Below are positions 1 to 11,242 of a stretch of 64,000 nucleotides of DNA, piece by piece. The stretch spans positions 38,909 to 102,908 of the forward strand of contig JAGWVJ010000004.1 in NCBI GenBank assembly GCA_018970945.1, given 5' to 3'. Every line of letters starts with the position of its first letter. Within the stretch, counting starts at the first letter, position 1. The notes beneath the pieces were generated by a model, which was not told where the DNA came from, made no database searches, and worked only from the letters and a program-made list of their open reading frames with translations. Made by a program: the position numbers and the translations under genes. The DNA comes from Cyanobacteria bacterium REEB417. Lineage in GTDB: Bacteria > Cyanobacteriota > Cyanobacteriia > PCC-6307 > Cyanobiaceae.

Positions 1-132
1 AATGTGGTGTCCTCGATCGAGATTCCCCTGCCCGGGGCCTCGGATCAGGGCGAGCTGTTTGACGCTGACCTGATGGACGGTGAACGGTCTGACAACGGCG
101 ATCCCGATGGCGGCGATGCCCTGGCGGCCTGA
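1..132 (+). CDS. C-terminal fragment of an unidentified protein
   Basis: An open frame enters from the left edge and stops with TGA at 130-132, giving 43 residues. The tail is acidic and rich in Gly, Asp and Ala (it ends DALAA), which suggests a disordered C-terminus. No motif identifies the family. It is cut by the window, so its start and function cannot be judged. A small gene on the same strand follows after about 50 bases. Confidence 0.5.
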   Translation, partial: NVVSSIEIPLPGASDQGELFDADLMDGERSDNGDPDGGDALAA

Positions 133-639
133 CCCTCTGGCCTGAGCGCAGTGGCATGATGAGGATTGATTCAGGAAGGGATGCGGTGCCAGAAGAGCCC
201 TGCCAATGCCCTGATTGCCAGCGGTTCTACCGGGAGCACGATCGACTGATCCGTGAAAATCCCACCCTCAGGCAGCAGCAGGAGCTGAGCTGGGCTGCGC
301 TGCAATCGTTTCGCACCCTGGCCGGCCGCGCCCTTGAAGAGCTGCAGCGCCGCCATGGCGATGAGCCGGCAACCGGCCCCGCCGCCTCGGCCACATCTCC
401 CCAGGCAGGGTCCGCCGCCACGGCGGGCGCCACGGCAGGTGAACCTGTCGAGCCCCCCGAGGCTGAAGCTGTGCAGCAGGCCATGGCCGATCTGGAGAAC
501 ATCAACGCCCATCTGTTCTCGATCGAGGCCCTGATGGAGCGCATCTTCGATGTGCGGGTGCCCGAGGAGGTGGAGCAGGTGTTCAAGGAGCTGGCCGGGG
601 AACTGGCCCCCGACCCGCTCAATGCCGACCGGCTGCGGC

Positions 640-3192
<2,553 letters not shown>

Positions 3193-3261
3193 CGTCGTTC
3201 GGTCAGGCGGGCAGAGGGTCGGTCGTGGGGCAGGTGGGCAGAGCTGGGACTCACACGCTGA

Positions 3262-5706
3262 TCAGCTCCCGCTGGTGAGCTCAGGATCCCATTGCCAGTC
3301 GGTGACGTCGGGGGAATCCATGCCGTGCTCATGGGCATAGGAGCGGTTGGCGAGGATCGCCTCTTTCATCCGCTCCTTGATATGGGCGGCGCGGGAACCA
3401 AGACCCGGCACCCGGTCGATCACGTCGATCACCAGGCTGAAGCGATCGATCTGGTTGTTCATCGCCAGCTCCAGCGGCGTGTTGATGTTGCCCTTCTCCT
3501 TGTACCCACGCACGTGGAAATTGGGGTGGTTGGTCCGTCTGTAGGTGAGCCGGTGGATCAGCCAGGGGTAGCCGTGGAAGTTGAAGATCACCGGCCGGTC
3601 TGTGGTGAACAGGCTGTCGAAGTCCCGATCGCTGAGGCCATGGGGGTGTTCGCCGGGCTGGGTGAGGGCGAACAGCTTGACCACGTTGAGCACCCGGATC
3701 CTGAGCTGGGGGATCTGGCGGCGCAGGATCGCCACGGCTGCCAGGGTCTCCCTGGTCGGAATGTCGCCCGCACAGGCCATCACCACATCGGGTTCGTCGG
3801 GTGCGGTACCGCAGTGGTCATTGCTGGCCCAGCTCCACAGGCCGATGCCCTTGGACACATGGGCCCGGGCCTGCGCAAGGTTCAGGTACTGCAGGTGCTT
3901 CTGCTTGTCGCTGACGATGATGTTGCAGACATTGGGCTCCACCAGGGCCTGTTCGGCCACGGCCAGCAGGCAGTTGGCGTCGGCCGGGAGGTAGACGCGC
4001 ACCACCTCGCCGCTCTTGTTGCCGGCCAGGTCGATGAAGCCGGGGTCCTGGTGGGTGAAGCCGTTGTGGTCCTGCCGCCACACCGTGGAACTGATCAGAC
4101 AGGTCCAGGGCGCGATCGCGGCCCGCCAGGGGGCGTGGTTGATGCAGCTCTCCAGCCACTTGGCGTGCTGGTTGAACATCGAGGCGATCACGTGGGCGAA
4201 GGCTTCGTAGGTGTGGAAGAAGCCGTAACGCCCGGTGAGCAGATACCCCTCCATCATTCCGACCAGGGTGTGCTCGCTGAGCATCTCGACCACCCGGCCG
4301 CTGCGGGCCAGTTCGCTGCCCCCCTGCCCGTTGACGCCGGCGTCCTCGGGCAGCAGCCCCTCCATCCACACCTTCTTGCTGCGTTCGTAGATCGCCTGCA
4401 GGCGGTTGGAGGCTGTCTCGTCGGGCCCGAACACCCGCAGGCTGTCGGGGTTCAGGGCGATGGCATCGCGCAGCAGCTCCCCCAGCACGGCCGTGTTCTC
4501 GTGCTGAACCTGGCCAGGCGCGGGCACCGCCACGGCATAGGTGCTGCTCTGGGGCATGTGCAGCTTGCGGCGCAGCAGGCCACCGTTGGCATGGGGGTTG
4601 GAGCCCATGCGTCGCTGCCCCACGGGCGAGAGGGCCCGCAGGGCCGGCACCAGGGTGCCGTGGGCGTCAAACAGCTCTTCGGGGCGGTAGCTGCGCAGCC
4701 AGGCCTCCAGCTGCTGCAGCTGGGCCGGGTCGGTTCTGGGGTTGGGCAGCGGCACCTGGTGGCTGCGCCAGAAACCCTCGAGCTTCAGGTCGCCGAGGAA
4801 CGCCGGTCCGGTCCAGCCCTTGGGTGAACGCAGCACGACCATGGGCCAGCGGGGCCGCCGGGCTTCGCCGCTGCGACGCGCTTCTGTGCGAATCGCGGTG
4901 ATGCGGTCGATGGCCGCCTCCATGGCGATGGCCATGGCCTGGTGCATGGCCATGGGCTCATGGCCCTCCACGACCAGGGGGTCCCAGCCGTAGCCGCGCA
5001 TCAGGCTCGCCAGCTCCTCGCTGGGAATGCGGGCCAGCAGGGTGGGGTTGGCGATCTTGTAGCCGTTGAGGTGCAGCACCGGCAGCACCGCCCCGTCGCT
5101 GATCGGGTTCAGAAACTTGTTGATGTGCCAGCTGGTGGCCAGGGGGCCGGTTTCGGCCTCGCCATCGCCGACGCAGGCCACGGCGATCAGCTCAGGGTTG
5201 TCGAACACCGCCCCGCAGGCGTGGGACAGCACGTAGCCCAGTTCGCCCCCTTCGTGGATGGAGCCGGGGGTCTCCGGGGTGCAGTGGCTGCCGATGTGGC
5301 CGGGAAACGAGAACTGCTTGAAAAAGCGCCGCAGGCCAGCCGCATCCTGGGATTTGTCGGGGTAGATCTCGCTGTAGCTGCCGTCGAGGTAGGTGGGACC
5401 CAGCACCCCGGGTGCCCCATGGCCCGGACCCGACAGATAGATCATGTCGAGGTTGCGCTGCCGGATCAGCCGGTTGGCATGGGTCCAGATGAAGGCCTGA
5501 CCGGGACTCGATCCCCAATGGCCCAGCAGTCGGTTCTTGATGTGCTCGGGCCGCAGCGGCTCGTTCAGCAGGGGGTTGTCCTGCAGATAGATCATCCCGA
5601 CCGCCAGGTAATTGGCGGCGCGCCACCAGGCATCGAGGTCCCTCAGGGCCTCGCCCGCGATGGCCTCCCCTGCGATGGCTGTATGGGATTCAATGCCGGT
5701 GAGCAT
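3262..5706 (-). CDS. xfp: phosphoketolase (xylulose-5-phosphate/fructose-6-phosphate)
   Basis: This 814-residue thiamine-diphosphate enzyme splits xylulose-5-P or fructose-6-P with phosphate to acetyl phosphate and an aldose phosphate. Family marks are GPGHGAPGVLGPTYLDGS at about 93-110 and the ThDP/Mg motif GDGEAETGP at 180-188; overall length fits the family. The N-terminus carries a near-duplicate AIAGEAIAGEA produced by two 15-base repeats (5651-5680). It is probably the first gene of a two-gene unit with glgP. It is divergent from the antiporter gene, with 139 bases between starts. Substrate preference between the two sugar phosphates cannot be read from sequence. Confidence 0.96.
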   Translation of the reverse strand: MLTGIESHTAIAGEAIAGEALRDLDAWWRAANYLAVGMIYLQDNPLLNEPLRPEHIKNRLLGHWGSSPGQAFIWTHANRLIRQRNLDMIYLSGPGHGAPGVLGPTYLDGSYSEIYPDKSQDAAGLRRFFKQFSFPGHIGSHCTPETPGSIHEGGELGYVLSHACGAVFDNPELIAVACVGDGEAETGPLATSWHINKFLNPISDGAVLPVLHLNGYKIANPTLLARIPSEELASLMRGYGWDPLVVEGHEPMAMHQAMAIAMEAAIDRITAIRTEARRSGEARRPRWPMVVLRSPKGWTGPAFLGDLKLEGFWRSHQVPLPNPRTDPAQLQQLEAWLRSYRPEELFDAHGTLVPALRALSPVGQRRMGSNPHANGGLLRRKLHMPQSSTYAVAVPAPGQVQHENTAVLGELLRDAIALNPDSLRVFGPDETASNRLQAIYERSKKVWMEGLLPEDAGVNGQGGSELARSGRVVEMLSEHTLVGMMEGYLLTGRYGFFHTYEAFAHVIASMFNQHAKWLESCINHAPWRAAIAPWTCLISSTVWRQDHNGFTHQDPGFIDLAGNKSGEVVRVYLPADANCLLAVAEQALVEPNVCNIIVSDKQKHLQYLNLAQARAHVSKGIGLWSWASNDHCGTAPDEPDVVMACAGDIPTRETLAAVAILRRQIPQLRIRVLNVVKLFALTQPGEHPHGLSDRDFDSLFTTDRPVIFNFHGYPWLIHRLTYRRTNHPNFHVRGYKEKGNINTPLELAMNNQIDRFSLVIDVIDRVPGLGSRAAHIKERMKEAILANRSYAHEHGMDSPDVTDWQWDPELTSGS
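5651..5680 (-). repeat. 15-bp tandem duplication in xfp 5' end
   Basis: Two adjacent 15-base units (5651-5665 and 5666-5680) match at 12 of 15 positions and encode the repeated AIAGE segment of phosphoketolase. The reading frame is kept. It resembles other short duplications at gene ends in this window. Confidence 0.7.
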
Positions 5707-5845
5707 CGTTGGTCCGGCCCATGAGGCTTAGCCGGACCGTAGCGATGGATGCCGTGGCTGGAGCCTGCACAGGGTTAAAGATCAGCGAGCAAGGACCTGG
5801 ACGACCGGTCGTAGGGTCACGCCATACCGGCCATCGCCGCATCTG

Positions 5846-7201
5846 ATGCTCCTGGATCCGCTTCTGCTCGAGATCGGCAACCACCAGCGTGAGGTCGCTG
5901 AGACCCTGATTTCAGTGGGCGAGTACCTGGTGATTTTTGTGGCGGCCCGTGCCATGGCCGAACTGATGGTGCGCCTGCAGCTGCCCACGATCCTCGGGGA
6001 GCTGGTGGCCGGCGTGATCATCGGCGCCTCTGGCCTGCATCTGATCCTGCCGCCCGAGACCCACGCCCAGCTCAGTGGCTGGCTGGCGCAGTTCGTCGGC
6101 AACCTCTCCGACCTGTCAGCGGCTCAGGTGGGAGAGATCTACAGCGAGACCTTCCCCAACCTGCAGGCGGTGGCCCGGCTGGGTCTCTACGCCCTGCTGT
6201 TTCTCACCGGGCTCGAAAGCGAGCTCGATGAGCTGGTGGCGGTGGGCCTGCAGGCCACGACCGTGGCCATCACCGGCGTGGTGCTGCCCTTTGCCATGGG
6301 CACGGCCGGTCTCCATTATCTGTTCCATGTGCCGTTGATCCCGGCAATCTTTGCCGGTGCGGCCATGACCGCCACCAGCATCGGCATCACTGCCAGTGTG
6401 TTCGGGGAGTTGAAGTTCCTCAAAACCCGCGAGGGCCAGACCGTGATCGGTGCGGCCGTGCTCGACGACATCCTCGGCATCGTGATCCTGGCGGTGGTGG
6501 TGGCCCTGGCGGCCGGTGAGGGTTTCACCCTGGCGCCGGTTCTCAAGCTGATCACCGCTGCCGGTCTCTTTGTGGCGGCGGCCCTGTTCCTGAGCCGCAC
6601 CGCCGCCCCGGCCTTCGATTGGTGCATCGATCAGCTCAGGGCGCCGGGCGATGTGGTCGTGGCCGGGTTTCTGGTGCTGACCGGTTGTTGCTTTGCCGCC
6701 CAGGCCATCGGCCTGGAGGCCGCTCTGGGAGCCTTTGCCGGTGGCCTGATTCTCAGCGGATCGCGCCGCTCCCAAGAGATTCAACAGCTCGTCAAACCGC
6801 TGGTGGCCCTGTTTGCCACGGTCTTCTTCGTGCTGATCGGCACCAACATGGACCTGTCGGTGCTCAACCCGTTTGAACCCGCCAACCGGGAAGGCCTGAT
6901 CGTGGCCGCCTTCCTGTTGACTGTGGCGATTGTCGGCAAGCTCGCCGCAGGCTGGAGCTATGTCAGCAAGGTCAAGACCAATCGCCTGGTGGTGGGGCTC
7001 GGCATGATGCCACGCGGCGAGGTCGGTCTGATTTTTCTGGGTCTGGGCACCCAGGCGGGCATCCTCACCCCTGCGCTCGAGGCGGCGATTCTGGTGATGG
7101 TGATCGGTACCACCTTCCTGGCGCCGATTCTGCTCAGACTGGTGCTGGCAGGCCAGCCTGGAGCTCCGGAGCTTGACCCCCTCGCCGAAATCCCCACCTG
7201 A
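5846..7201 (+). CDS. cation:proton antiporter (CPA2 family)
   Basis: A 451-residue, very hydrophobic membrane protein with about 12 predicted membrane segments. The transport-core signature of CPA2 Na+(K+)/H+ exchangers is visible as the Asp-Asp pair in GAAVLDDILGIV, near residues 207-208, together with LPTILGELVAGVIIG near the start and PRGEVGLIFLGLGT near the end. No C-terminal TrkA/RCK domain is present, so it is the short NapA/KefB-core type. It is probably a plasma or thylakoid membrane antiporter for ion and pH balance; the ion is not predictable. Its 3' end overlaps the next gene by 29 bases. Confidence 0.92.
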   Translation: MLLDPLLLEIGNHQREVAETLISVGEYLVIFVAARAMAELMVRLQLPTILGELVAGVIIGASGLHLILPPETHAQLSGWLAQFVGNLSDLSAAQVGEIYSETFPNLQAVARLGLYALLFLTGLESELDELVAVGLQATTVAITGVVLPFAMGTAGLHYLFHVPLIPAIFAGAAMTATSIGITASVFGELKFLKTREGQTVIGAAVLDDILGIVILAVVVALAAGEGFTLAPVLKLITAAGLFVAAALFLSRTAAPAFDWCIDQLRAPGDVVVAGFLVLTGCCFAAQAIGLEAALGAFAGGLILSGSRRSQEIQQLVKPLVALFATVFFVLIGTNMDLSVLNPFEPANREGLIVAAFLLTVAIVGKLAAGWSYVSKVKTNRLVVGLGMMPRGEVGLIFLGLGTQAGILTPALEAAILVMVIGTTFLAPILLRLVLAGQPGAPELDPLAEIPT

Positions 7202-7724
7202 CAACCTGCTCGCCCGCTGGGGTTTCAGCTGGCCCGGTCTGCGCGACAACCGCCATGGGGAGTGGTGGTTGGCGGCCCAGCTGCTGCTGATCGCCGCGCA
7301 CCTGCTGCCCCCCTGGCCGGCCCCTGGCAGCTGGGGGTATGCCTGGCCCCTGCCGCTGGCCATCGGCGGCGCGGTGGTGTTGCTGCTGGGTCTGGGGCTG
7401 GCCGTCCAGGCCTTTCTCCATCTGGGGGCCAGTCTCAGCCCCCTGCCCCAGCCCATGGCCGGCGCTGCCTTGGTGACCACCGGGGCCTATGGGCGCTGCC
7501 GGCATCCGCTGTATCAGGCGATCCTGCTGTGCTCGCTGGGGGTGAGCCTGGCCCTGGGCAGCCTGCTGCACCTGGGTCTGGGCCTGGCCCTGGTGCTCGT
7601 GCTGGCGGGCAAGGCGCGTCGTGAGGAGCGGGCACTGCTGGCCCTGCATCCCGGCTATGCCGACTACCGGGCGGTCACACCCGCCATCATGCCCGGACTC
7701 CCCTGGTTGGATTGGCGCACGTGA
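7173..7724 (+). CDS. isoprenylcysteine carboxyl methyltransferase-like membrane protein
   Basis: A 183-residue integral membrane protein with about four hydrophobic segments. Its C-terminal half holds the pattern of the ICMT/PEMT membrane methyltransferase superfamily: LVTTGAYGRCRHPLYQAILL followed by a helix, then EERALLALHPGYADYRAVTP. Members methylate lipids or small molecules with S-adenosylmethionine, but cyanobacterial substrates are largely unknown. The only start that includes the N-terminus is a TTG at 7173, overlapping the antiporter by 29 bases. The stop overlaps the next start as GTGA, so antiporter, methyltransferase-like gene and hydrolase are probably one unit. Confidence 0.8.
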   Translation: MTPSPKSPPDNLLARWGFSWPGLRDNRHGEWWLAAQLLLIAAHLLPPWPAPGSWGYAWPLPLAIGGAVVLLLGLGLAVQAFLHLGASLSPLPQPMAGAALVTTGAYGRCRHPLYQAILLCSLGVSLALGSLLHLGLGLALVLVLAGKARREERALLALHPGYADYRAVTPAIMPGLPWLDWRT

Positions 7725-8695
7725 GCATCGGCGTGAACACCTGGCAGTTTCTGGATCACAGCGTGCACGCGGTCCAGGCTTCCCCCGAGCGCCCGACCGG
7801 TCCGGCGCTGCTGCTGGTGCACGGATTCGGTGCCTCCACCGACCACTGGCGCCACAACCTGCCGGTGCTGGCCCGCACCCACGAGGTGCACGCCATCGAC
7901 CTGCTGGGCTTCGGCCGCAGCGCCAAACCTGCCGGGCTCACCTATGGCGGGGCGCTCTGGTGCGACCAGTTGGCCGCCTACGTGCGCGAGCGCATCGGCC
8001 GTCCCACGGTGCTCGTGGGCAATTCGCTGGGGGGCTTCGCCGCGCTGGCCGCGGGGGTGGCCCTGGGTGATCAGTCCGCCGGTGTGGTGCTGCTCAATGC
8101 CGCCGGGCCGTTTTCCGACGAGCAGGCTCCGCCCAAGGGCTGGGGTGCGATCGCCCGCCAGACGATCGGTGGCGCCCTGCTCAAGAGTCCCGTGCTGCAG
8201 CGGCTGTTGTTTGAGAATCTGCGGCGCCCTGCGACGGTGCGCCGCACCCTGAACCAGGTGTACATCGACCGCACCAATGTCGACGAGGAGCTGGTGCAGG
8301 CGATCCTGCGGCCCTCACGCGATCCGGGCGCCTTCGGGGTGTTTCGCACGGTCTTTGACATCCCCCGGGGCCAGCCCCTCGATACGCTGTTTGCCCAGCT
8401 GGGTTGCCCGCTGCTGCTGCTCTGGGGCATCCGTGACCCCTGGATCAACGCGCCCGGCCGGCGGGCGGCGTTTCAACGGCACGCCCCGGCGCGCACCAGC
8501 GAGGTGGTGCTCGAGGCGGGTCACTGCCCCCACGATGAGGTGCCCGACCAGGTCAACCGCGAGCTGCTGGGCTGGTTGGCCGCGCTGGCAGCCGACCCCG
8601 ACGCCGACCCAGGGCCCGTCGTCAGCCCGCAGGCTGCGTCACACCCGGCAGACGGCCCCGAGCCAGCTGTTGCTTTGGGTCGAACTGGCGTTTGA
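7721..8695 (+). CDS. alpha/beta-fold hydrolase
   Basis: A 324-residue alpha/beta hydrolase. The oxyanion segment is LLVHGFGASTDHWRHN, the nucleophile elbow is VLVGNSLGGFAALA, the likely acid is the Asp in LLWGIRDPWIN, and the catalytic His lies in LEAGHCPHDE. This arrangement is common to cyanobacterial hydrolases resembling haloalkane dehalogenase or epoxide hydrolase, but the substrate is not predictable. GTG at 7721 is preferred over TTG at 7712 because it gives a 4-base GTGA overlap with the preceding gene. The last 74 coding bases overlap glcE on the other strand. Confidence 0.88.
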   Translation: MSIGVNTWQFLDHSVHAVQASPERPTGPALLLVHGFGASTDHWRHNLPVLARTHEVHAIDLLGFGRSAKPAGLTYGGALWCDQLAAYVRERIGRPTVLVGNSLGGFAALAAGVALGDQSAGVVLLNAAGPFSDEQAPPKGWGAIARQTIGGALLKSPVLQRLLFENLRRPATVRRTLNQVYIDRTNVDEELVQAILRPSRDPGAFGVFRTVFDIPRGQPLDTLFAQLGCPLLLLWGIRDPWINAPGRRAAFQRHAPARTSEVVLEAGHCPHDEVPDQVNRELLGWLAALAADPDADPGPVVSPQAASHPADGPEPAVALGRTGV

Positions 8696-9800
8696 CAGCT
8701 TCGATCAAGGGTCTGGCCGGCGCGTCGAGCCAGGCCGGGACCGGTTCGCTGCCGGCAGCGGGCGTGGGCTGGCGCAACACGCTCAGGTAGCCCCCCAGCG
8801 CCTGGCAGCATCGCCGCAGCGCCTCGACCCGGTGCCGGGCCAGCGTTGCCCCACTGGCCCAGCCGTCGCCGATGCCGCTGCCGGCCGCCAGCCACAGCGG
8901 CACCCCCTGAAGGGCGTCGCTCGCCAGCAGCGTGCAGGCCTGGGCGGGTGGCACCGCCAGCCGCAGCAGCCAGGCGGTGGCGCCGCTGCCCAGTTCGGCG
9001 TCGAGCAGATCCGCGGCAGCGTCGTCGTCGAGCACCTCAAGATCCGGTGCGTGCTCGCTGATGCAGGCGATCTGTTCGTCAAGGGTGGTGGCGTCGATGC
9101 TGGCGAGGCTCAGCAGCAGCAGGGGCTGGTCGCGCCGGCCGGCGGCGGCGGCCAGGCTGCCGCTCCACAGGTCGATGCGTTCCGGACTCAGGCTGGCGTT
9201 GAGCAGCCAGCGGCTCAGCTCCTGCAGGGTGCTGAGCTCGCCCTGCACCACAAGGCAGCGCCGCTGCGGCGGCAGCGGCTGGGTGCGCAGGGTCACCTCG
9301 GTGATCAGCGCGAGTGATCCCCAGCTGCCCGTGAGCAGACGCATCAGGTCGTAGCCCGCCACGTTCTTGACGACCTGGCCGCCGGCGCGGGCCAGCACGC
9401 CGTCGCTGCGCAGCAGCTGGATGCCCAGCAGCTGATCGCGCAGGCCCATGTAGCGCTGGCGGTAGCCACCGCTGAGCCCGCGGGCAATCAGGCCGCCGAT
9501 GCTGGTGCCGGGGCGGCCCCAGGGCCGATCGACGCTCAACCACTGGCGCTGGGCTGCCAGCACCTGCTGCAGCTCGGCCAGGGGCGTTCCCGCTGCCACC
9601 GTCACGGTGAAGTCGTCGGGGTTGTGGCTGCGAATGCCACCCAGTGCCCGACCACTGATCACCAGGCTGTCGGCCTGCACCGGCGAACCCCAGTCGAGCC
9701 TGCTGCCCAGACCCGAAGGCAGCCAGGGCTTGGCGTCGGCGTGCAGCTGCCGCACCTGCTCCTGCAGTGCTCTCAGGGTCGGGGGTGCAAGAACCTTCAC
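8622..9800 (-). CDS. glcE: glycolate oxidase/dehydrogenase FAD-binding subunit GlcE
   Basis: A 392-residue FAD-binding protein of the PCMH (VAO) class. GGLIARGLSGGYR and the following RDQLLGIQLLRSDG, then GGQVVKNVAGYDLMRLLTG, are typical of GlcE, the accessory flavin subunit of the GlcDEF glycolate dehydrogenase that oxidises photorespiratory glycolate to glyoxylate. It starts at GTG 9800, giving VKVLAPPTLRALQEQV; this leaves only 14 bases before the divergent kinase start. GlcF is encoded 2.7 kb away on the same strand, and glcD is not in the window. Its 3' end overlaps the hydrolase gene by 74 bases. Confidence 0.88.
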   Translation of the reverse strand: MKVLAPPTLRALQEQVRQLHADAKPWLPSGLGSRLDWGSPVQADSLVISGRALGGIRSHNPDDFTVTVAAGTPLAELQQVLAAQRQWLSVDRPWGRPGTSIGGLIARGLSGGYRQRYMGLRDQLLGIQLLRSDGVLARAGGQVVKNVAGYDLMRLLTGSWGSLALITEVTLRTQPLPPQRRCLVVQGELSTLQELSRWLLNASLSPERIDLWSGSLAAAAGRRDQPLLLLSLASIDATTLDEQIACISEHAPDLEVLDDDAAADLLDAELGSGATAWLLRLAVPPAQACTLLASDALQGVPLWLAAGSGIGDGWASGATLARHRVEALRRCCQALGGYLSVLRQPTPAAGSEPVPAWLDAPARPLIEAVKRQFDPKQQLARGRLPGVTQPAG

Positions 9801-9814
9801 GGCACGATGGTGCC

Positions 9815-11242
9815 ATGAAGGTTGTGGTGTTCGACGACGACCCCACCGGCTCCCAGACGGTGCACGGTTGTCCGCTGCTGCTGCGGACCGATGCCACGGC
9901 CTTGCGCCAGGGCCTGCAGCACCCGTCACCGCTGCTGTTTGTGCTGGCCAACAGCCGCGCGCTCGAGCCCGCTGTGGCGCGTGAGCGGGTCGCCGGCATC
10001 TGCCGCAGCCTGGACGAGGCCCTGAGACGGATTGCCGCCGAGGACGCCAGGTTGGCCGCCCGCCTGCGGCCCCTGGTGCTGGTGAGCCGGGGCGATTCGA
10101 CCCTGCGGGGCCATTTCCCCCTTGAACTGGAGGTGATCGAGCAGGAGTTGCTGGGCGGGCCGGATGCCGTCGATGCCCGCTTTCTGGTGCCGGCCTTTCT
10201 GCCCGGTGGGCGCACCACCGTTGATGGCATCCACCTGCTGCATGGCCAGCCGGTGCACACCAGTGCCTTTGGCCGCGACGGCCTGTTCGGCTTTGACACC
10301 AGCGACCTGGCGGCCTACATCGAAGCCAAGAGCGGTGGCCGGGTGCCGGCGGCGGCGGTGCAGCGCCTCGCGCTCGCCGAGCTCGAGGCCGATCCCGAAG
10401 CCTTGACGGCCCGGCTGGCGGCTCTGCCCTCCGGGGCCTGGGTGGTGGTGGATGCGGTGCGGCCCCGGCACCTGGCGGCGTTTGCTGCGGCAGCGCTGGC
10501 GCTGATGACGCCTGCCGCTGCGACGCGCTGGCGGCGGCCGCGGCGGTTTCTGTTCCAGTCGGCCGCCAGCCTGCTCAATGCCCTGGTGGAGCCGGAGCTG
10601 GGTGCGCCGCCCCTGGCTGGGGCCCGACTGGCTGCCCTGCGCCGCCGCGACGGCTGCGGCCGGCCCGGGCCCGGGCTGGTGCTGGTGGGCTCCCATGTGC
10701 CCCTGGCCGATGCCCAGCTGGCCCACCTGCTGGCGGTTGACCCCCGCTGCCGGTTGATCGAGATCGAGGTGTCCCGGCTGGCCCGTGTGCTGGAGGGGCC
10801 TGCCCCCGGCGAGCTGCTGGCTTCGCTCGAGGGCGCCTGGCTCGCCCGCCTGCGTCAGGTTCTTGACGCGGGCCAGACCCCGGTGCTGGCCAGCTCCAGG
10901 GGTGAGCTGCCCTGCCGCAGCAGCAGCGAGCGCCGCCGCCTGGGCCTGGAGCTGGCGGCGTTGATGGCCCGCTTGGTGGGGGCCCTGGCCCCCCGGCTCG
11001 GTTTTGTGCTCAGCAAGGGGGGGATCACCAGCCACACCCTGCTCGAGAGCGGCCTGGGCTGCAGCGCCGTGGCCCTGCAGGGTCAGCTGCTGCCGGGGCT
11101 CTCGCTGGTGCTGGCGGGCGATCTGCCGGTGCTCACCTGTCCGGGGAATCTGGGGGATGCCCAGACACTGCAGCAGGCCCTGGCGCTGATGCAGGCAGAG
11201 CAGCCCCGGACAGGGCCAGGGCCAGGGCCGCCAGGCTGCTGA
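9815..11242 (+). CDS. four-carbon acid sugar kinase family protein (OtnK/DUF1537-like)
   Basis: A 475-residue protein starting MKVVVFDDDPTGSQTVHG, the N-terminal signature of the four-carbon acid sugar kinase family, whose studied members phosphorylate 3-oxo-tetronates, D-threonate or D-erythronate. The substrate region VSRGDSTLRGHFPLE and the C-terminal nucleotide-binding part (VLSKGGITSHTLLESGLG, then LTCPGNLGD) are present, although the usual Lys-Ser-Gly-Asn form of the last motif reads Cys-Pro-Gly-Asn. No partner genes of the tetronate pathways are nearby. It is head-to-head with glcE, and its last 110 bases overlap the permease gene. The true substrate is open. Confidence 0.85.
   Translation: MKVVVFDDDPTGSQTVHGCPLLLRTDATALRQGLQHPSPLLFVLANSRALEPAVARERVAGICRSLDEALRRIAAEDARLAARLRPLVLVSRGDSTLRGHFPLELEVIEQELLGGPDAVDARFLVPAFLPGGRTTVDGIHLLHGQPVHTSAFGRDGLFGFDTSDLAAYIEAKSGGRVPAAAVQRLALAELEADPEALTARLAALPSGAWVVVDAVRPRHLAAFAAAALALMTPAAATRWRRPRRFLFQSAASLLNALVEPELGAPPLAGARLAALRRRDGCGRPGPGLVLVGSHVPLADAQLAHLLAVDPRCRLIEIEVSRLARVLEGPAPGELLASLEGAWLARLRQVLDAGQTPVLASSRGELPCRSSSERRRLGLELAALMARLVGALAPRLGFVLSKGGITSHTLLESGLGCSAVALQGQLLPGLSLVLAGDLPVLTCPGNLGDAQTLQQALALMQAEQPRTGPGPGPPGC

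Noticed and set aside
3292..5724. Open frames on the plus strand opposite phosphoketolase
   Set aside because: Shadow frames of xfp, His/Val/Gly-rich and without family features.
6116..7480. 454-residue minus-strand frame opposite the antiporter
   Set aside because: Gln/His/Gly-rich shadow with no family motif; the antiporter on the plus strand is clear.
9079..10299. Long minus-strand frame across the glcE/kinase junction
   Set aside because: It shadows two well-supported genes and its composition (Pro, Arg, Ala rich) is typical of a shadow.
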